64,000 nucleotides of DNA from Carnegiea gigantea (taxonomy: Eukaryota; Streptophyta; Magnoliopsida; Caryophyllales; Cactaceae), in contig JAKOGI010000053.1 of assembly GCA_029747015.1 (NCBI GenBank), positions 1,157,501 through 1,221,500 of the forward strand. The letters are read 5' to 3'. The notes below the pieces were generated by a model that did not search any database, was not told where the DNA came from, and was given only the letters and a program-made list of their open reading frames with translations. Position 1 is the first letter of the stretch, and the number at the start of each line of letters is the position of its first letter. Below, one piece after another: positions 34,830 to 45,623 of this stretch. Both the position numbers and the translations under genes were made by a program.

Positions 34830-35761
34830 CTGGATATTTTTTGGTAGTTTTTGTTGTTTTCTGGGCTCTACATTGATATGCTTTGATAAAGTCGACCCTC
34901 GGAATAAGGGGAAAATAACGCAAAACCTTATACGGCAATTTTTTTCCCTTGTCTCTCCATCGTGAAGTGTGACACTTGTCGCACTCTTCTTGATTTTCCC
35001 TCTCATCCCAATACAAAATGCAATCATTAGGACAAGCATGAATTTTTTTCATAGTAAAGTCCCAAATCCTTTTTTAACTGCTTACATTTACCCCAAGACG
35101 ACAGAAATGGATTAATCTGAGGGAAAACGGTAGACATAAGTTCAAGCAACATATCAAAAGACTTGATTGACCACCTGTGCATGGATTTCAAATGAAATAA
35201 ATGCAAAAGAAAGGACAATTTCGAGAATTTTGACCCCGAAAATAATTCTTACTCAGCTTGGTCAACTAGTCTTCTATATCCGGCATCTTCAATGTGTTCT
35301 GCCTCATTCAGTACGTCATTTAACTCAGGTTCATCATCAAATTCAACATACTCTCCAATTATAGGATCCCCAATGTCATTTAGAATGTCTTCTTGCTTAT
35401 GTACCTCAAAAATATCATTCAAGATTCCTATAGTATCAATATGACCCATCAAATTTGGCTCAGCATTGGTGTCACTATGGCTTCCACTACGGGGTCCCGG
35501 ACTAGACAGCATAAAAATTGATTCACCGTGATGCACCCATTCTTTGTAACTTGGCAAGAATCTATTGAACATGAGATGATGAGTCAAAACATCTCTAGTA
35601 AACCAACATTTCCGCCCAAGCTTGCATCGATTACATGGGCAAACTATCATGTTACTACCCTCGGTATTGGCAAAAGCGAAATCTAAAAACTTTTCAATTC
35701 CACTTAGATATTCCGCAGATCTCCTATCCTTATCAATCCAACTTTTGTCCATTTCTGTCAT
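34830..35761 (-). pseudogene. TNP2-type CACTA transposase, N-terminal part only
   Basis: The minus ATG at 35761 opens MTEMDKSWIDKDRRSAEYLS, then FLDFAFANTEGSNMIVCPCN with RCKLGRKCW, the transposase-associated domain (PF13963) with its Cys residues. A TAA at 35251-35249 stands where QAEQEL is expected. The same frame goes on with KFSKLSFLLHLFHLKSMHRW and SFDMLLELM. One extra A near 35043 shifts the frame, and it resumes as KIHACPNDCILYWDERENQE and ECDKCHTSRW. The exon ends at a GTATGT donor after 34830. The downstream TNP2 core with the catalytic residues is missing. A Gly/Thr-rich exon (34756-34589, with GGGTP repeats) follows instead. Confidence 0.85.
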
Positions 35762-37345
35762 TAGGAGTAAGAAAAGAAAGTAGTTGTTTCAATTAGTTAA
35801 AAAGTAATTGTTTGAAATATTATTAGGATTCACATAACATTATAGAGAGAATATTTGGATTTGATTTGGTGAATCACGCTGATTTTGTGGATATTTATTT
35901 CTGCACTTTTGCTTAATTTGCAAGTAAGATCAATTAAACATGTTAAGTAGCAACATGCATGACATCAATCACTCTATTGCCTAACAAATCAGCCTTGCTG
36001 AGTTACATCATTTTTTAGCTACTATCATAGGTTTATGGTAGGAGAATAAATATAATGAGAAAAGGTAAACATTCAAACAACATATAGTTTGCAAACTTTC
36101 ATCATATGAAATGAAAGATACATGGACCAATCAAACATAAACTAAGAAAAACAATATAATGCAGACAATCTGAGGTGATTCCTATTTCTCATATTCTACC
36201 TAGAAGACTGTTTGTCATTAAGCAATCAACAGATGCAAAGTCACATCCAAACTAAAATTTCTGCAGAAATATTCAGGAACTTTAGTTTAAATGAAGAATT
36301 TCACTTTACTACTTGCTTCCAGAAAAATGCATAAGCAGAGGATGTAAATGAGCTGCCCACATAGTCACACTTAAACAATATTGATAAGGAGTTCTAGTAG
36401 CAATAAAGTTTAAATAAATGTAAAAGGATGTACGTAAGCTTTACATTGCCAAACAACTCATAACAAATCCACTCTCATAAGAATGTGCATCCAAAAGTCA
36501 CCACACAGACAAACAATTTTAGAAATATCTCAAATAAAGGAAGAGAATAAAATGGGGACAGAGATCAATCAACTTCATGGACACCTTTAACAGGGGAATT
36601 TAAGCGTTTATTTTGCCTAGAAGTGTCCTTTGTTTCTAATTCTGCCTAGAATTTAAATGGACTAAAGAGCCAAAGGAACCGTTTAAGCAACTTCATGGAC
36701 AATAAGAGCCAAAGGAACAGAGGAAAATGGACATCTTTAACACTCTGCGAAGAGCTTTTGTTTTTCAAATGCCATGATGCAGTTCTACTGACTAATCAGT
36801 AGAAGGAACACATTCAGGTTTGATAACTTTGGAGAACAACCGAGAATAACCTAATTCACAAGCAAATAATTCAGAGAGTGAGAGAAAGAGCTTACTCTGG
36901 GCTGAACAAAAGCACCGCCGCCGACACCCAGGAGTAGCCGGATGCTGTAATCATTGCCGGTAAACAGTAACACTTCCTGATTCAGAAGAACAAGCGAACA
37001 CCAAAGCCACGTACGCGAGCCAACACCAGAGCCAAGCGTCAGAATGCTAGAGTCGAACACCAGAGCTGACCGAATGCTAAAATCGAACACCAAGCCAAGG
37101 TCCTCCAGCCAGAATTAAATCCAGACAACCACGACCGCCGGGATTTCGCCGTCAAGCACCAGCACTGTCGACCAAGGCGACCACCGGCTGCTACCTTGGG
37201 TTTTGTAAGAGGAAGAATTGACGGGAGGTGTGACTGAGAACGGGAGGAATGAATGGCGCGCTAGCGTGAAGCTAGGAGAAAGGACGAGAATGCTAATCGA
37301 CAATAATGCAGCCCTGTTTTTTTTTTTTCCTAATTTAATTGCTAG
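35762..37345 (-). other. 5' non-coding region of CACTA element 2
   Basis: There is no domain-bearing ORF. The part near 36880-37310 is richer in GC and CT than its surroundings. It has weak open frames on the minus strand and could be the promoter and untranslated first exon of the TNP2-type gene, since it lies between the right terminal repeats and the TNP2 start. Confidence 0.4.
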
Positions 37346-37585
37346 CTTAGTTCGGTCACCACGCTTATTATCTGTGGTTAATGCGTTACATTCGTAGGAT
37401 ACATTTCTCCACGCTCAATATGTGTGGATATATCTTAATTAGGTGTTACCACTCTTATAAGAGTGATTATATTTCTCCACACTTATTATGTGTGGGGATA
37501 ATTGTGAGCAGTTATTTTTGCTTATTTTTCTGCAACACTTAGTCAAGTGTGGTTAAATAAGCGTGGGTAGATATAACATTCCTTG
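37346..37585. repeat. Right subterminal repeats of CACTA element 2
   Basis: Copies of CCACGCTTATTATCTGTGG, CACACTTATTATGTGTGG and similar strings occur here, matching the left array in motif and spacing. Confidence 0.8.
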
Positions 37586-37593
37586 TAGTGGAC

Positions 37594-39728
37594 ACCCCAC
37601 ATTTTCTCTTCTCTACTCTTCATTATAAATCTCCTCCATGTTATCCTGAATGGCAAAATTATATTGGCTAACATTCTCCTGTAAGGTTTTCGAGGTATGA
37701 GAAGCATGCCTATGGGTCTAGTGGACCTCCAGCCCCTGTTGTGATCCATTCATGTGTAGAAATGGTATGAGGGGAGGAAAGAGGGTGAAAAAGGTTAAAA
37801 ACTTGAAAAAAAAAAATAAAAATTGGAACTAACAACCACTTGTTTGAGAAGTTTGGAATGCTTTAAGAGATTTCTTGAAAAAATTGAACCCACAAAGGCT
37901 AAATTTGTAGTTAAAATTAGGAAAAAAATGTACCACTAGATTGGAGTGAAAGACCCTAGGAAGTGCGAAGTCCAATCAAGAAAAATTCGAAAACTAAGCC
38001 CGCTGTCATTATTGGCATTGTAAATTAGAGAGAAGGTGAAAAGACACTAAATTAAAGCAAGTTTAAGCTGCCACGCCATAGTAGACATCGAAATTTCTCC
38101 GGGAAGAGAAAACTAAATTAGCTAAATATTTAAAATTCTAAAGTAAGAGATTTAAAATCTGGTTAGAAGAAAAAATTATCAAAAAATTGGACAAACTTTC
38201 ATTGGAAAAATATTAGCCAAGTCTCTTTAGGAAGAAGACTAAATTAATGAAAAGCACACACAACTAACCCTGAGAAAGTCTTTAGGGTCTGAAACTAACA
38301 GGTCAAGGTAAAGAATTTCTAGAGAGATAAAAAGGCTAGGCCTAGTTACAATTTGAGGCATGATTGGATGAAAATTCAACATCTCTCAAAAGATTCATGA
38401 TTCAAGTAAATAAACATTTTAAGAAACATTGGGACATACCCCAATAATAGCCCAAAAAGAGATTGATCGGATCAAGTAAGTCGCTAGTATTGAGTAGTTT
38501 GAGCTCGAATATAAACTCATAAACCCAAGTCCACCAAAGCTGTGACGATAATTCTAATGCACATGGCTTGATAGGGAAGGAAAAATCTAGCCAAGATTTC
38601 CTTAAACTACAAGAAACTGGTAAAGATCTTTGAATCTGGATAGAACTAAAATATAATCTATATTTAAAAAGATATGAAATTCTAGTTAATAAATGTTATA
38701 AGAAAACAATCCTAAATTCCCATATGAACAGGTCATGGCCAAGATCAAACATTCACAAGTTACATTGAGCTTAATATTTCTGTCCTAAAAATTCTCTATA
38801 AGTTGAGCTTCATAGGCTCGTAAAAGGAGAAACCCACCTATTTGAGAGTTAGCTTGCAGCTAACCCCAAAGACGGTCAAGTGTCTCAAGATTCTCAAGGA
38901 AGCTAAAAAACTCTATACTGTATTGAAACATATAAGTTGACAGAATGACGATATTATCCTCTAGTATGCATTTTTTTAAAAGGGTATGCAAATGTATCGT
39001 ACGAGCACATACGGCTGTATTTTTTCTGTGCTAGAATGTCACAATCGATTGCAGTTACATATAACTAAATTAGTTGAAGTGCAAAAATTTTCGAAATAAG
39101 AAGCCTCATGCTAATTTCCCATTTCTATTTTGCCATTACAGTTTGTTCCTTGTGAAACTAATACGTATTATTCTGAAGCTATTGTTAGTGCTCAGTACCT
39201 TTTTTTAATGGGTTAGTATCTTTACTATTAGTTTTCGCAAGTTGTAATTCTATTTGATAATCTATATATATTTACAAGTATCTAAAAACGGTCTTTTGAT
39301 ATGGATGTCTTATTGCTTTAATTAGTTAAAAATACACTAATTATTAAAAATTCAATTTTGTTGATGAAATTTCACGCGCCAATCATTAAATCTACTAAGT
39401 AAAATTCTACCTATTTGACAACAATACATTTTGGCACTAAAAAAAAAAAAATTCTAAAACAAATGAATTAAAATGATTGCACTTGAGCTAATATCATCGG
39501 TGTTAAGTATATTTTTCTTTGGCGTGTAAAGACAATCATGTTTAGGAAGCAATTGTTAGTAATTAGCTGTCAGCATTGTTGGCAGTAATTGTTCACATCA
39601 AGAGTATTTTTTTCACGGGTGGGGGAGATGTTATGAAAAATTAGTTGCTTAAAAAGAAAATATGAGGAAAAAAAAGTTAATTCAAAAAGCTCTTACACCA
39701 ACGCCCTAATCAGTTATTTGACTACTAA
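37594..39728. other. 2.1 kb with no recognised gene
   Basis: Mostly AT-rich, without domain-bearing frames. About 37600-37750 on the minus strand reads a short Glu/Asn-rich frame that might continue the gag-like remnant left of CACTA 2. The remainder shows no family I recognise. Confidence 0.4.
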
Positions 39729-40009
39729 GGCTCTGTTCTTTTTGTGGGTCAATTATAATTTACCAACCTCAATTCACTTCAACCCACTTCAACCTATTTC
39801 AACCTACTTCAACCCACTTAAAAAAAAATACTAACTTCAATCCACTTCAACCTACCTCAACCTACCTCAACCTACTTCAACTAACTTCAACCAACTTTAA
39901 CCCACCCCCTTCATAATTTTAATAATTTGTAAAGTATCATGTGAGATTTAATCATTCTTGCACCAAAAAGTTCACTATACTACTTTTTTGTAAATTATCG
40001 TATTTTGAA

Positions 40010-40530
40010 ATTGTTTTATTTTTTTATTTTTTAGTTTTTTATTTTTGAATTTTAAATTTTAAATTTTAAATTTTTTGTATTTAATTTTTTATTTTTTATT
40101 TTTATCTTTTATCTTTTATTTTTTATTTTTTATTTTTTTATTTTTTATTTTATTTTTAATTTTTTGTATTTAATTTTTATTCTTTAATTTTTAATTTTTT
40201 AATTTTTTAATTTTAAATTTTAAATTTTAAATTTTTTATTTTTTATATTTCATTTTTTATTTTTTATTTTTTATTTTTTATTTTTATATTTTTGTATTTT
40301 TCATTTTTTTGTATTTATTTTTAATTTTTTTTATCTTTTTAGTTTTATTCCAAACCAAAGCTACAGAAAATTCCAAAAAAATAAAAAATACAAAATACAA
40401 AATACAAAATACAAAAAATAAAAAAATAAAAAAATAACAAATAACAAATATAAAAATAAAAATAACAAATAACAAATGTAAAAATATAAAAAATAAAAAA
40501 TAAAAAAGAATAAACAAAAATTTCACAAAA
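40010..40530. repeat. Large T-rich / A-rich inverted block
   Basis: About 340 bp of TTTTTATTTT-type sequence is followed, after a short spacer (about 40340-40370), by about 150 bp of AAAAATAAAAA-type sequence, so one strand can fold back on itself. It is simple-sequence expansion within the Tourist-like element. Confidence 0.85.
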
Positions 40531-40583
40531 TTTTGATAACTTCATAAATTATCACATATTAATTACATTCTCATTATTTTAAC

Positions 40584-41189
40584 TAGGGGTGTGCAAAAAA
40601 ATCCGAAACCGAGAACCGAACCGAAAAATCGAAAAAACCGAACCGAAAAACCAGTTAACCGAACAAATTTTTCAAAAAAGTCGGTTCGGTTAATCGAACC
40701 GAAATTTTTTTTCGGTTTTCAGTTCGGTTACGGTTCGGATTATTTGAAAATTCGGTTAACCGGCGGTTAACCGAACCGAAAATAATTTTATTTTTTTGAA
40801 AAATAACACATAAAAAATAAAAAAATTGGTAAGAAAGTGCACCTTTTTATTATTTATAAATGGTAACCAAAGTTTAATTTTTATAAAAAGAATTTAAACA
40901 TAAAAGAATGACAAATTTAGGTAAGAAAGCATAAGTTTTTTATTATTTGTAAACAGTTAACCGGTAATCGAACCGAAAAATCGGTTAACTGAACCGAAAA
41001 ACCGGTTAACCGAAATTTTCGGTTCGGTTACGGTTCGGGTTTAAGACGAACCGAAATTTTCGGTTAACCGAAAAACGGTTAACCGAAATTTTCGGTTCGG
41101 TTACGGTTTGGAATTTTTTTGAACCGAAAAACCGGTTAACTGATTTTCGGTTAACCGAAACTCCGGTTAACCGGTTTTGCACGCCCCTA
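40584..41189. mobile_element. hAT-type MITE nested in the Tourist-like element, 606 bp
   Basis: Termini TAGGGGTGTGCAAAA and (inverted) TAGGGGCGTGCAAAA, with a perfect 8-bp duplication ATTTTAAC at 40576-40583 and 41190-41197. The interior holds many CGGTTAACCG and CCGAACCGAAA strings and no ORF. Its nesting makes it younger than the host element. Confidence 0.93.
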
Positions 41190-41378
41190 ATTTTAACCCA
41201 CTTCAACCCACCACATAAAAAATTTATCAACTTCAACCCACTTCAACCTACATCAACCCACATCAACCTAGTTCAATCTATTTCTACCCACCTCAAAAGA
41301 AAATACCAATTTCAACCTACTTCAACCTACCTCACCCTTTTATCCACCCAATTTATCCACGAAAAGAACAGGCCCTAA

Positions 41379-41640
41379 GGTCTTGTTCTTTTCAGTGAAA
41401 AATGATGGGTGTGGGATGAGTGAGTGTGGAAAAGGGAGGGAAGGAGTGGGTGAGAGTAGGTAAGAGTGGTATTTTTTTTTTTTAAGTGTGGGAAAAGAGG
41501 GGAAGGAGTGGGTGAAAGTGGGCAAGAGTTGAATGAAGTTGAATGAAGTTATTGAGGAGTTGAATGAAGGTGTGTGGGAAAGGGGGGAAGGAGTGGGTGG
41601 GAAAGGGGAGGAGTGGTATTTTTGTTTTAACTTGAAACTG
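41379..41640. mobile_element. Partial Tourist-like element, abutting the previous one
   Basis: Directly after the TAA duplication of the preceding element is GGTCTTGTTCTTTTCAGTG, an end of the same family. Repeats of AAGGAGTGGGTG and GAATGAAGTT follow. The other terminus was not found, so it is probably truncated near 41640. Confidence 0.5.
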
Positions 41641-41895
41641 AACCCAGATTTTTGATTCAACAAAAAATCTAAACTGGAACTGAATCAAAAAAACTGGTTA
41701 CTGATTTTTCGGTCCGGTTAATTGATTTTTAGGTCAGTAAGTGGTTAATTGTTAATCTAAAATGTCAATTTGCAATTTTTACTCCTTTTTAAATTTAATT
41801 TGAGTATTTAACAAACTATATATTAGCTCCCATTATATTGTATATTTAACCTTATCTTTTTATAATTCTGAAATCTACATAGATTGAACCAATTA

Positions 41896-42085
41896 GGCCA
41901 TGTTCTTTTCGACTTATGGTAAGTACTTAACATAAACATTCAACATAATATTTAGCACAATTCAACACTCTTAAGTACTTAATGAAAATATATAGCTATA
42001 TTTTCTTTAATGATTCAGTATGATTCGATATGTTTCAGCAATAAGTAGTAAAAAGTACTTCTCACAAGTCGAAAAGAATATGCTC
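41896..42085. mobile_element. Tourist-like MITE, 190 bp
   Basis: Ends GGCCATGTTCTTTTCGACTT and (inverted) GAGCATATTCTTTTCGACTT, with TTA duplications at 41893-41895 and 42086-42088. AT-rich and non-coding. Confidence 0.8.
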
Positions 42086-42088
42086 TTA

Positions 42089-42650
42089 TCAATTCTTTAG
42101 GCAAATCGACCTGCCTAATTTATTTTCTTATTCAAATTTTTGATTTTTCAATCGAGTTTTTGATTCTTTATTTTTTTTCCACTGCTGCACAACAGCCTTC
42201 TTTTCTGAACATAAATCATTTGATAAAATGATACACATCTTGCTCAAAGGCAATTCTTAGTTTAAAATTATATCATTATGTATTAAATTGAAAAAGATGG
42301 TACATTGAATTATGGATAGGTATTATCACTTATAGATTATATACAATAATTTTTTTCGCTATTATTTTTCACAATTGTAAAAGTATGTGTATTATATATC
42401 TTCACAAATAAAATTGATCTTTTTAGGATGTTATTTATATTACTCAATGTAGTCTATCAGTGTCAAAAATTTAGCTATTTTAGATCATAAAATTCAAAAG
42501 TTTAGCTATTTAGATCATAAAATTTATTATTTTAGATTAAGGTAAGATGATTGATGAATGCAAAAAGTGTCTTCTACTCTTGTGGTAACATACACATTAT
42601 CAATTTATCACCCAATCATTTGATTTTTTTATGCTAAAATTAGCGGGAAA
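42089..42650. other. AT-rich intergenic region upstream of exon 1 duplicate
   Basis: No gene or element ends recognised. It would be upstream sequence for a transcript starting at the 42880 exon. Confidence 0.4.
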
Positions 42651-42667
42651 GGGGGGGGGGGGGGGGG
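42651..42667 (+). repeat. G17 homopolymer run
   Basis: A run of 17 G lies 213 bases upstream of the ATG at 42880, preceded by GCGGGAAA. Long G-runs are also common assembly errors. Confidence 0.85.
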
Positions 42668-42879
42668 AGCTACAATGCGCTGCCAGTGATCATCCGCTTC
42701 ACCATTTCTGAAGAGTGGCGTACTCCGCACTCCTCGTCCTCGCTCCCTCATCCCCTTCTCTGTCTATATCTTCCCAAAATTCTTATCCCTCTCAACACTC
42801 GTACCATACACAGCTCACACCCTCAATTTCTCTCTCTCTCTCTCTGTCTCTCTGTCTCTCTCTCTCTCTCTCTGTAGCG

Positions 42880-43225
42880 ATGGCCGATCACGAGGAGCAA
42901 GGATGGCCACTCCCTGCGGCGGTGGAGGAGCTGATTCAGGCGATATGCCGGGATAAATCGGTGGCGCCACCAGTCGACGGTGCGAGGAGGCGGCTTGCGG
43001 CGGTGGGTGAGGCGGAATCGCTGAGAATTCTGGCCAATATACGTCACACATATGAATTGAAAAATTTCAGCGGTTTAATTTTTTACAAGACGGATCCCTC
43101 TCGGTCTTCTCTCTATCCTCCTCGTCCTTCTTCGATGCAGACCAATGGTCGATGCGCCACTATCTCTCCTCAAAAGCGGCCTCAGAATTCCCCTGAATTC
43201 CTCACCAGCTGCAGTAGCCCCCAAG
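42880..43225 (+). pseudogene. Duplicate, orphan copy of the RDR-gamma first exon
   Basis: The ATG at 42880, after a CT-repeat leader, opens MADHEEQGWPLPAAVEELIQ and continues AICRDKSVAPPVDGARRRLA with AVGEAESLRILANIR, and KNFSGLI later. The RDR gene at 46789 reads MADELPLPPAVEGLIQAICR, EKSVAPP, ARRRLAALGEGESMKILSEI and KNFSALI, so the two are clear paralogous copies. The frame is open to CCCCAAG at 43225, followed by a GTAGCT donor. Its length (346 nt) leaves phase 1, identical to the other first exon, so splicing to exon 2 at 49587 would keep the frame. No second exon follows it before 46789. It is either an alternative first exon or a left-over of a tandem duplication. Confidence 0.82.
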
Positions 43226-43586
43226 GTAGCTCTCTCTCTCTCTCTCTCTAAATTGTTTGATGATTTAGCTACTACTCTGCTGTTTGCTAGGTGTTGATTT
43301 CGTAAGTTTGAATTGAGTTGAATTGATGCATGCTTAAATAAAAGTGAAACACCAGTATGTATTAACTGAGATGAGGCTTGAGCAATATAATTGGTTTTTT
43401 GTTCATTGATTCGTGATGGAGGCTATTTTTGGCATGAAATTGAAGGGACGGCTACTTGTTTGCCCAACCCGCATAATAGACAGATAGATTCATGTTCATG
43501 ACACATGAAGGGGCATCTGACTCATAAAAGAGTTGCAATAGGAGAAGGGGTCACTTTAATAACAAAATAAATGTGAGATTATCATA
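43226..43586. other. No gene; sequence downstream of the exon 1 duplicate
   Basis: Nothing resembling RDR exon 2 (NDSSENKRRRTLDLS) was found here. The sequence is AT-rich and unassigned. Confidence 0.5.
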
Positions 43587-44003
43587 CAGAGAGTGGGCAA
43601 TGAGTCGAATACTTAATATGTTTATTGGGTTAGCCCATTTAAATTAGAGTTAATAAAAGATTGAAAAAATAATTGACTGAAGCAATAGTGGGCCGACTCA
43701 TTAAAGTATATTTATGGGTCAGATCGGATCGGTCCATTAATAATCTGTTTAGCGACATGTTACTTTTTTAACCTACTTGTCATAGTAATTTTTATGCTAT
43801 AATTAGTTTCGCTTATTACTTATACTTTATACATAACAATAATTATTATACATAATTTTTTGGTGCAAGGTTTGTTCCATTTTAAAATGGACAAAAGCGG
43901 ATTGTCAATAGATAGATCCGACTTGACCTAGTTCAATTATCTGGTCCACTTTATAAACGAGTTGATTATAACCTGACCTGATCTGATTCATTGTTCGCCT
44001 CTA
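43587..44003. mobile_element. Probable hAT-type MITE, about 417 bp
   Basis: The left end CAGAGAGTGGGCAATGAGTC and (inverted) right end TAGAGGCGAACAATGAATC share AGAG and CAATGARTC. GGATCGGTCC-type strings occur inside, as in the other hAT MITEs. No clean 8-bp duplication is present. Confidence 0.5.
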
Positions 44004-44106
44004 AGTATATACAAAAATTGGTTTGACAGAAGAAGAAAAAAGAAAAAAGAAATTCCGTGTGAGTTAAGGCCGACTATAGTTTTGATTGCAAATTGCAAAA
44101 CATATT

Positions 44107-44900
44107 GGCCATGTTTGGCAAAGAGCTTTTTGGGTGCAAAAAGAGCTTTTTGGGGTATTAGCTGTTTGACTCTGGTCAAAAAGCTCTTTGGGGTGTTTGG
44201 TTGATTAGCTTTTTAGATTAGCTTTTTATACCCAAAAAGCTCTTTGGGATAGCTTTTTCAAAGAGTTTTTTGATATTTACTATTATAATGACCATACTAA
44301 CTTTACAATTTGGATCAATTTACATTACATGTTATTCACAAATGATATTCTCGAATGTTGGATGCTTATACTTTAAATTTTTCAATTTATTTTTTTCTTT
44401 TTTGGGATAAGAGTTGTGGATAGTCATGATGTAGAAGATAATGCTTTTAATTTTAACGCTTTCTTAATTTAACAAATAATTTATGTAAGTTAGTCTTATA
44501 TGATATATAAATATTTTTCATATCACATAATTTCAATTACTATTAAAAAAGAAACCATTTAACATTAAAAATATATTTTGATAATAAGTACTAAAATTAG
44601 AAAAAAGTATAAATGTAATTCTATATATCACATAAGTTTTAATTTATAATTCATATCGAAAAGAAAAATAAATATCCAATGAAAAATTGTTTAGTTAGAA
44701 AAATAATGAAATTGAGTAATGGGTATAAGTGGAATTTTATCAAATAACTTTCTTAGAAACAGCTAATTTCACCAAATACTTTTTTCACAAACAGCTAATG
44801 CAATTAGTTAAGTCAAATAGCTAATATAATCAGCTAACAGCTAACAGCTAATGCAATCAGCTAACAACTAACAGCTAACAGCTGATTGCCAAATAAGGCC
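44107..44900. mobile_element. TIR element (probable Tourist/hAT-like MITE), 794 bp
   Basis: Ends GGCCATGTTTGGCAAAGAGC and (inverted) GGCCTTATTTGGCAATCAGC, flanked by ATT on both sides. Internal repeats of AGCTTTTT at the left and CAGCTAACAGCTAA at the right. No ORF. Confidence 0.62.
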
Positions 44901-45169
44901 ATTAGCTAATTTTACTAACTAATGCTCAAGATTTGAGCATATTACCTCATGATGACTCGCTAGCTGATTTCTATGAGGAAGTGTCACGAAAGGTTGATTG
45001 TTTTCTGTTGTGGATAAAAATATTGGTCGTCTTTTTTGGTCAAAGGGAGAATAATTGACTGTTTTATCTCAATATAAATATGTATAAAAACTGTCTTAGA
45101 TTTGTAGGTTGAAAAAGATATTTACGATACTAAGAAAAAATTGTAGTGTAATAAAATGATAATATTATA

Positions 45170-45620
45170 GGTTCTTTTTGACAAAATTAGCTATTTAGAT
45201 AGCGGATAGCAGTTCAGACAATGGATAGCAGTTCAGACAACGGATAGTTATTTAGATAGCGGATAACGTTTCTAATTTAGCTGTTAACGGATAGCTGTTT
45301 AGATGAGCGGTTTAAACTAATGTGTTCGGTAAATTTATCTGTTAGGCTAGCTGATTAATGTAAATTGATATAAAAGAATATAGATAATTTTCAAAGATAA
45401 AATTTTTAAAGAATATTTTCTGGCTAAAAAATAGGAAACGCTACTTTTGAATGTCAAACTTTAATACTATTAACTTTTCAAAAATGCTGCTTAAACGCGA
45501 AACGCTACTTGAAATGATAGTCAAAACACTAGTTTACCGAACACTAAAAACTAACTAATTAGTCTATTGACTTAATCAAAACAATAAATGCTACCCAAAA
45601 TACTGTTGCCGAACACGGCC
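45170..45620. mobile_element. Probable TIR MITE, 451 bp
   Basis: The left end GGTTCTTTTTGACAAAATTAG and (inverted) right end GGCCGTGTTCGGCAACAG are weakly similar. ATA is found on both sides (45167-45169, 45621-45623). TTTAGATAGCGGATA repeats are present near the left end. Confidence 0.45.
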
Positions 45621-45623
45621 ATA

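Larger units (their letters stand above)
32768..37590 (-). mobile_element. CACTA element 2, 4.8 kb, with truncated TNP2 and possible captured exons
   Basis: The right end finishes CCTTGTAGTG (inverted CACTACAAGG). The left end TACTACTGCTACAAAA is a decayed form of the same terminus. A GAC duplication flanks both (32765-32767 and 37591-37593). Subterminal repeats of the type CCACGCTTATATCYGTGG occur at both ends, which no other element here shows. On the minus strand it carries the N-terminal part of TNP2 (35761-34830), Gly/Thr-rich exons, and an exon pair resembling GatB (34341-34039). The TNP2 catalytic core is absent, so it is non-autonomous. Confidence 0.82.
39729..41375. mobile_element. 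Tourist-like (PIF/Harbinger) element, about 1.65 kb with nested hAT MITE
   Basis: The ends GGCTCTGTTCTTTTTGTGG and (inverted) GGGCCTGTTCTTTTCGTGG are flanked by TAA on both sides (39726-39728, 41376-41378). The subterminal parts are repeats of CAACCCACTTCAACC, as in the 9169-9457 element in the opposite sense. The interior is an extreme T-rich then A-rich block. A hAT MITE is nested at 40584-41189. There is no coding capacity: the minus-strand open frames at 40284-40545 are low-complexity. Confidence 0.8.

Noticed and set aside
36851..37303. Minus-strand frames as an extra CACTA 2 gene
   Set aside because: No family signature. The position between the terminal repeats and TNP2 start suits a leader or promoter.
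40284..40545. Phe/Ile/Leu-rich minus-strand open frames that look like membrane proteins
   Set aside because: They are translations of an A-rich low-complexity block within a non-coding element.
42815..43051. Open frames on the minus strand opposite the RDR exon 1 duplicate
   Set aside because: Arg/Glu-rich products come from translating the CT-repeat leader backwards. The plus-strand frame has the RDR homology.
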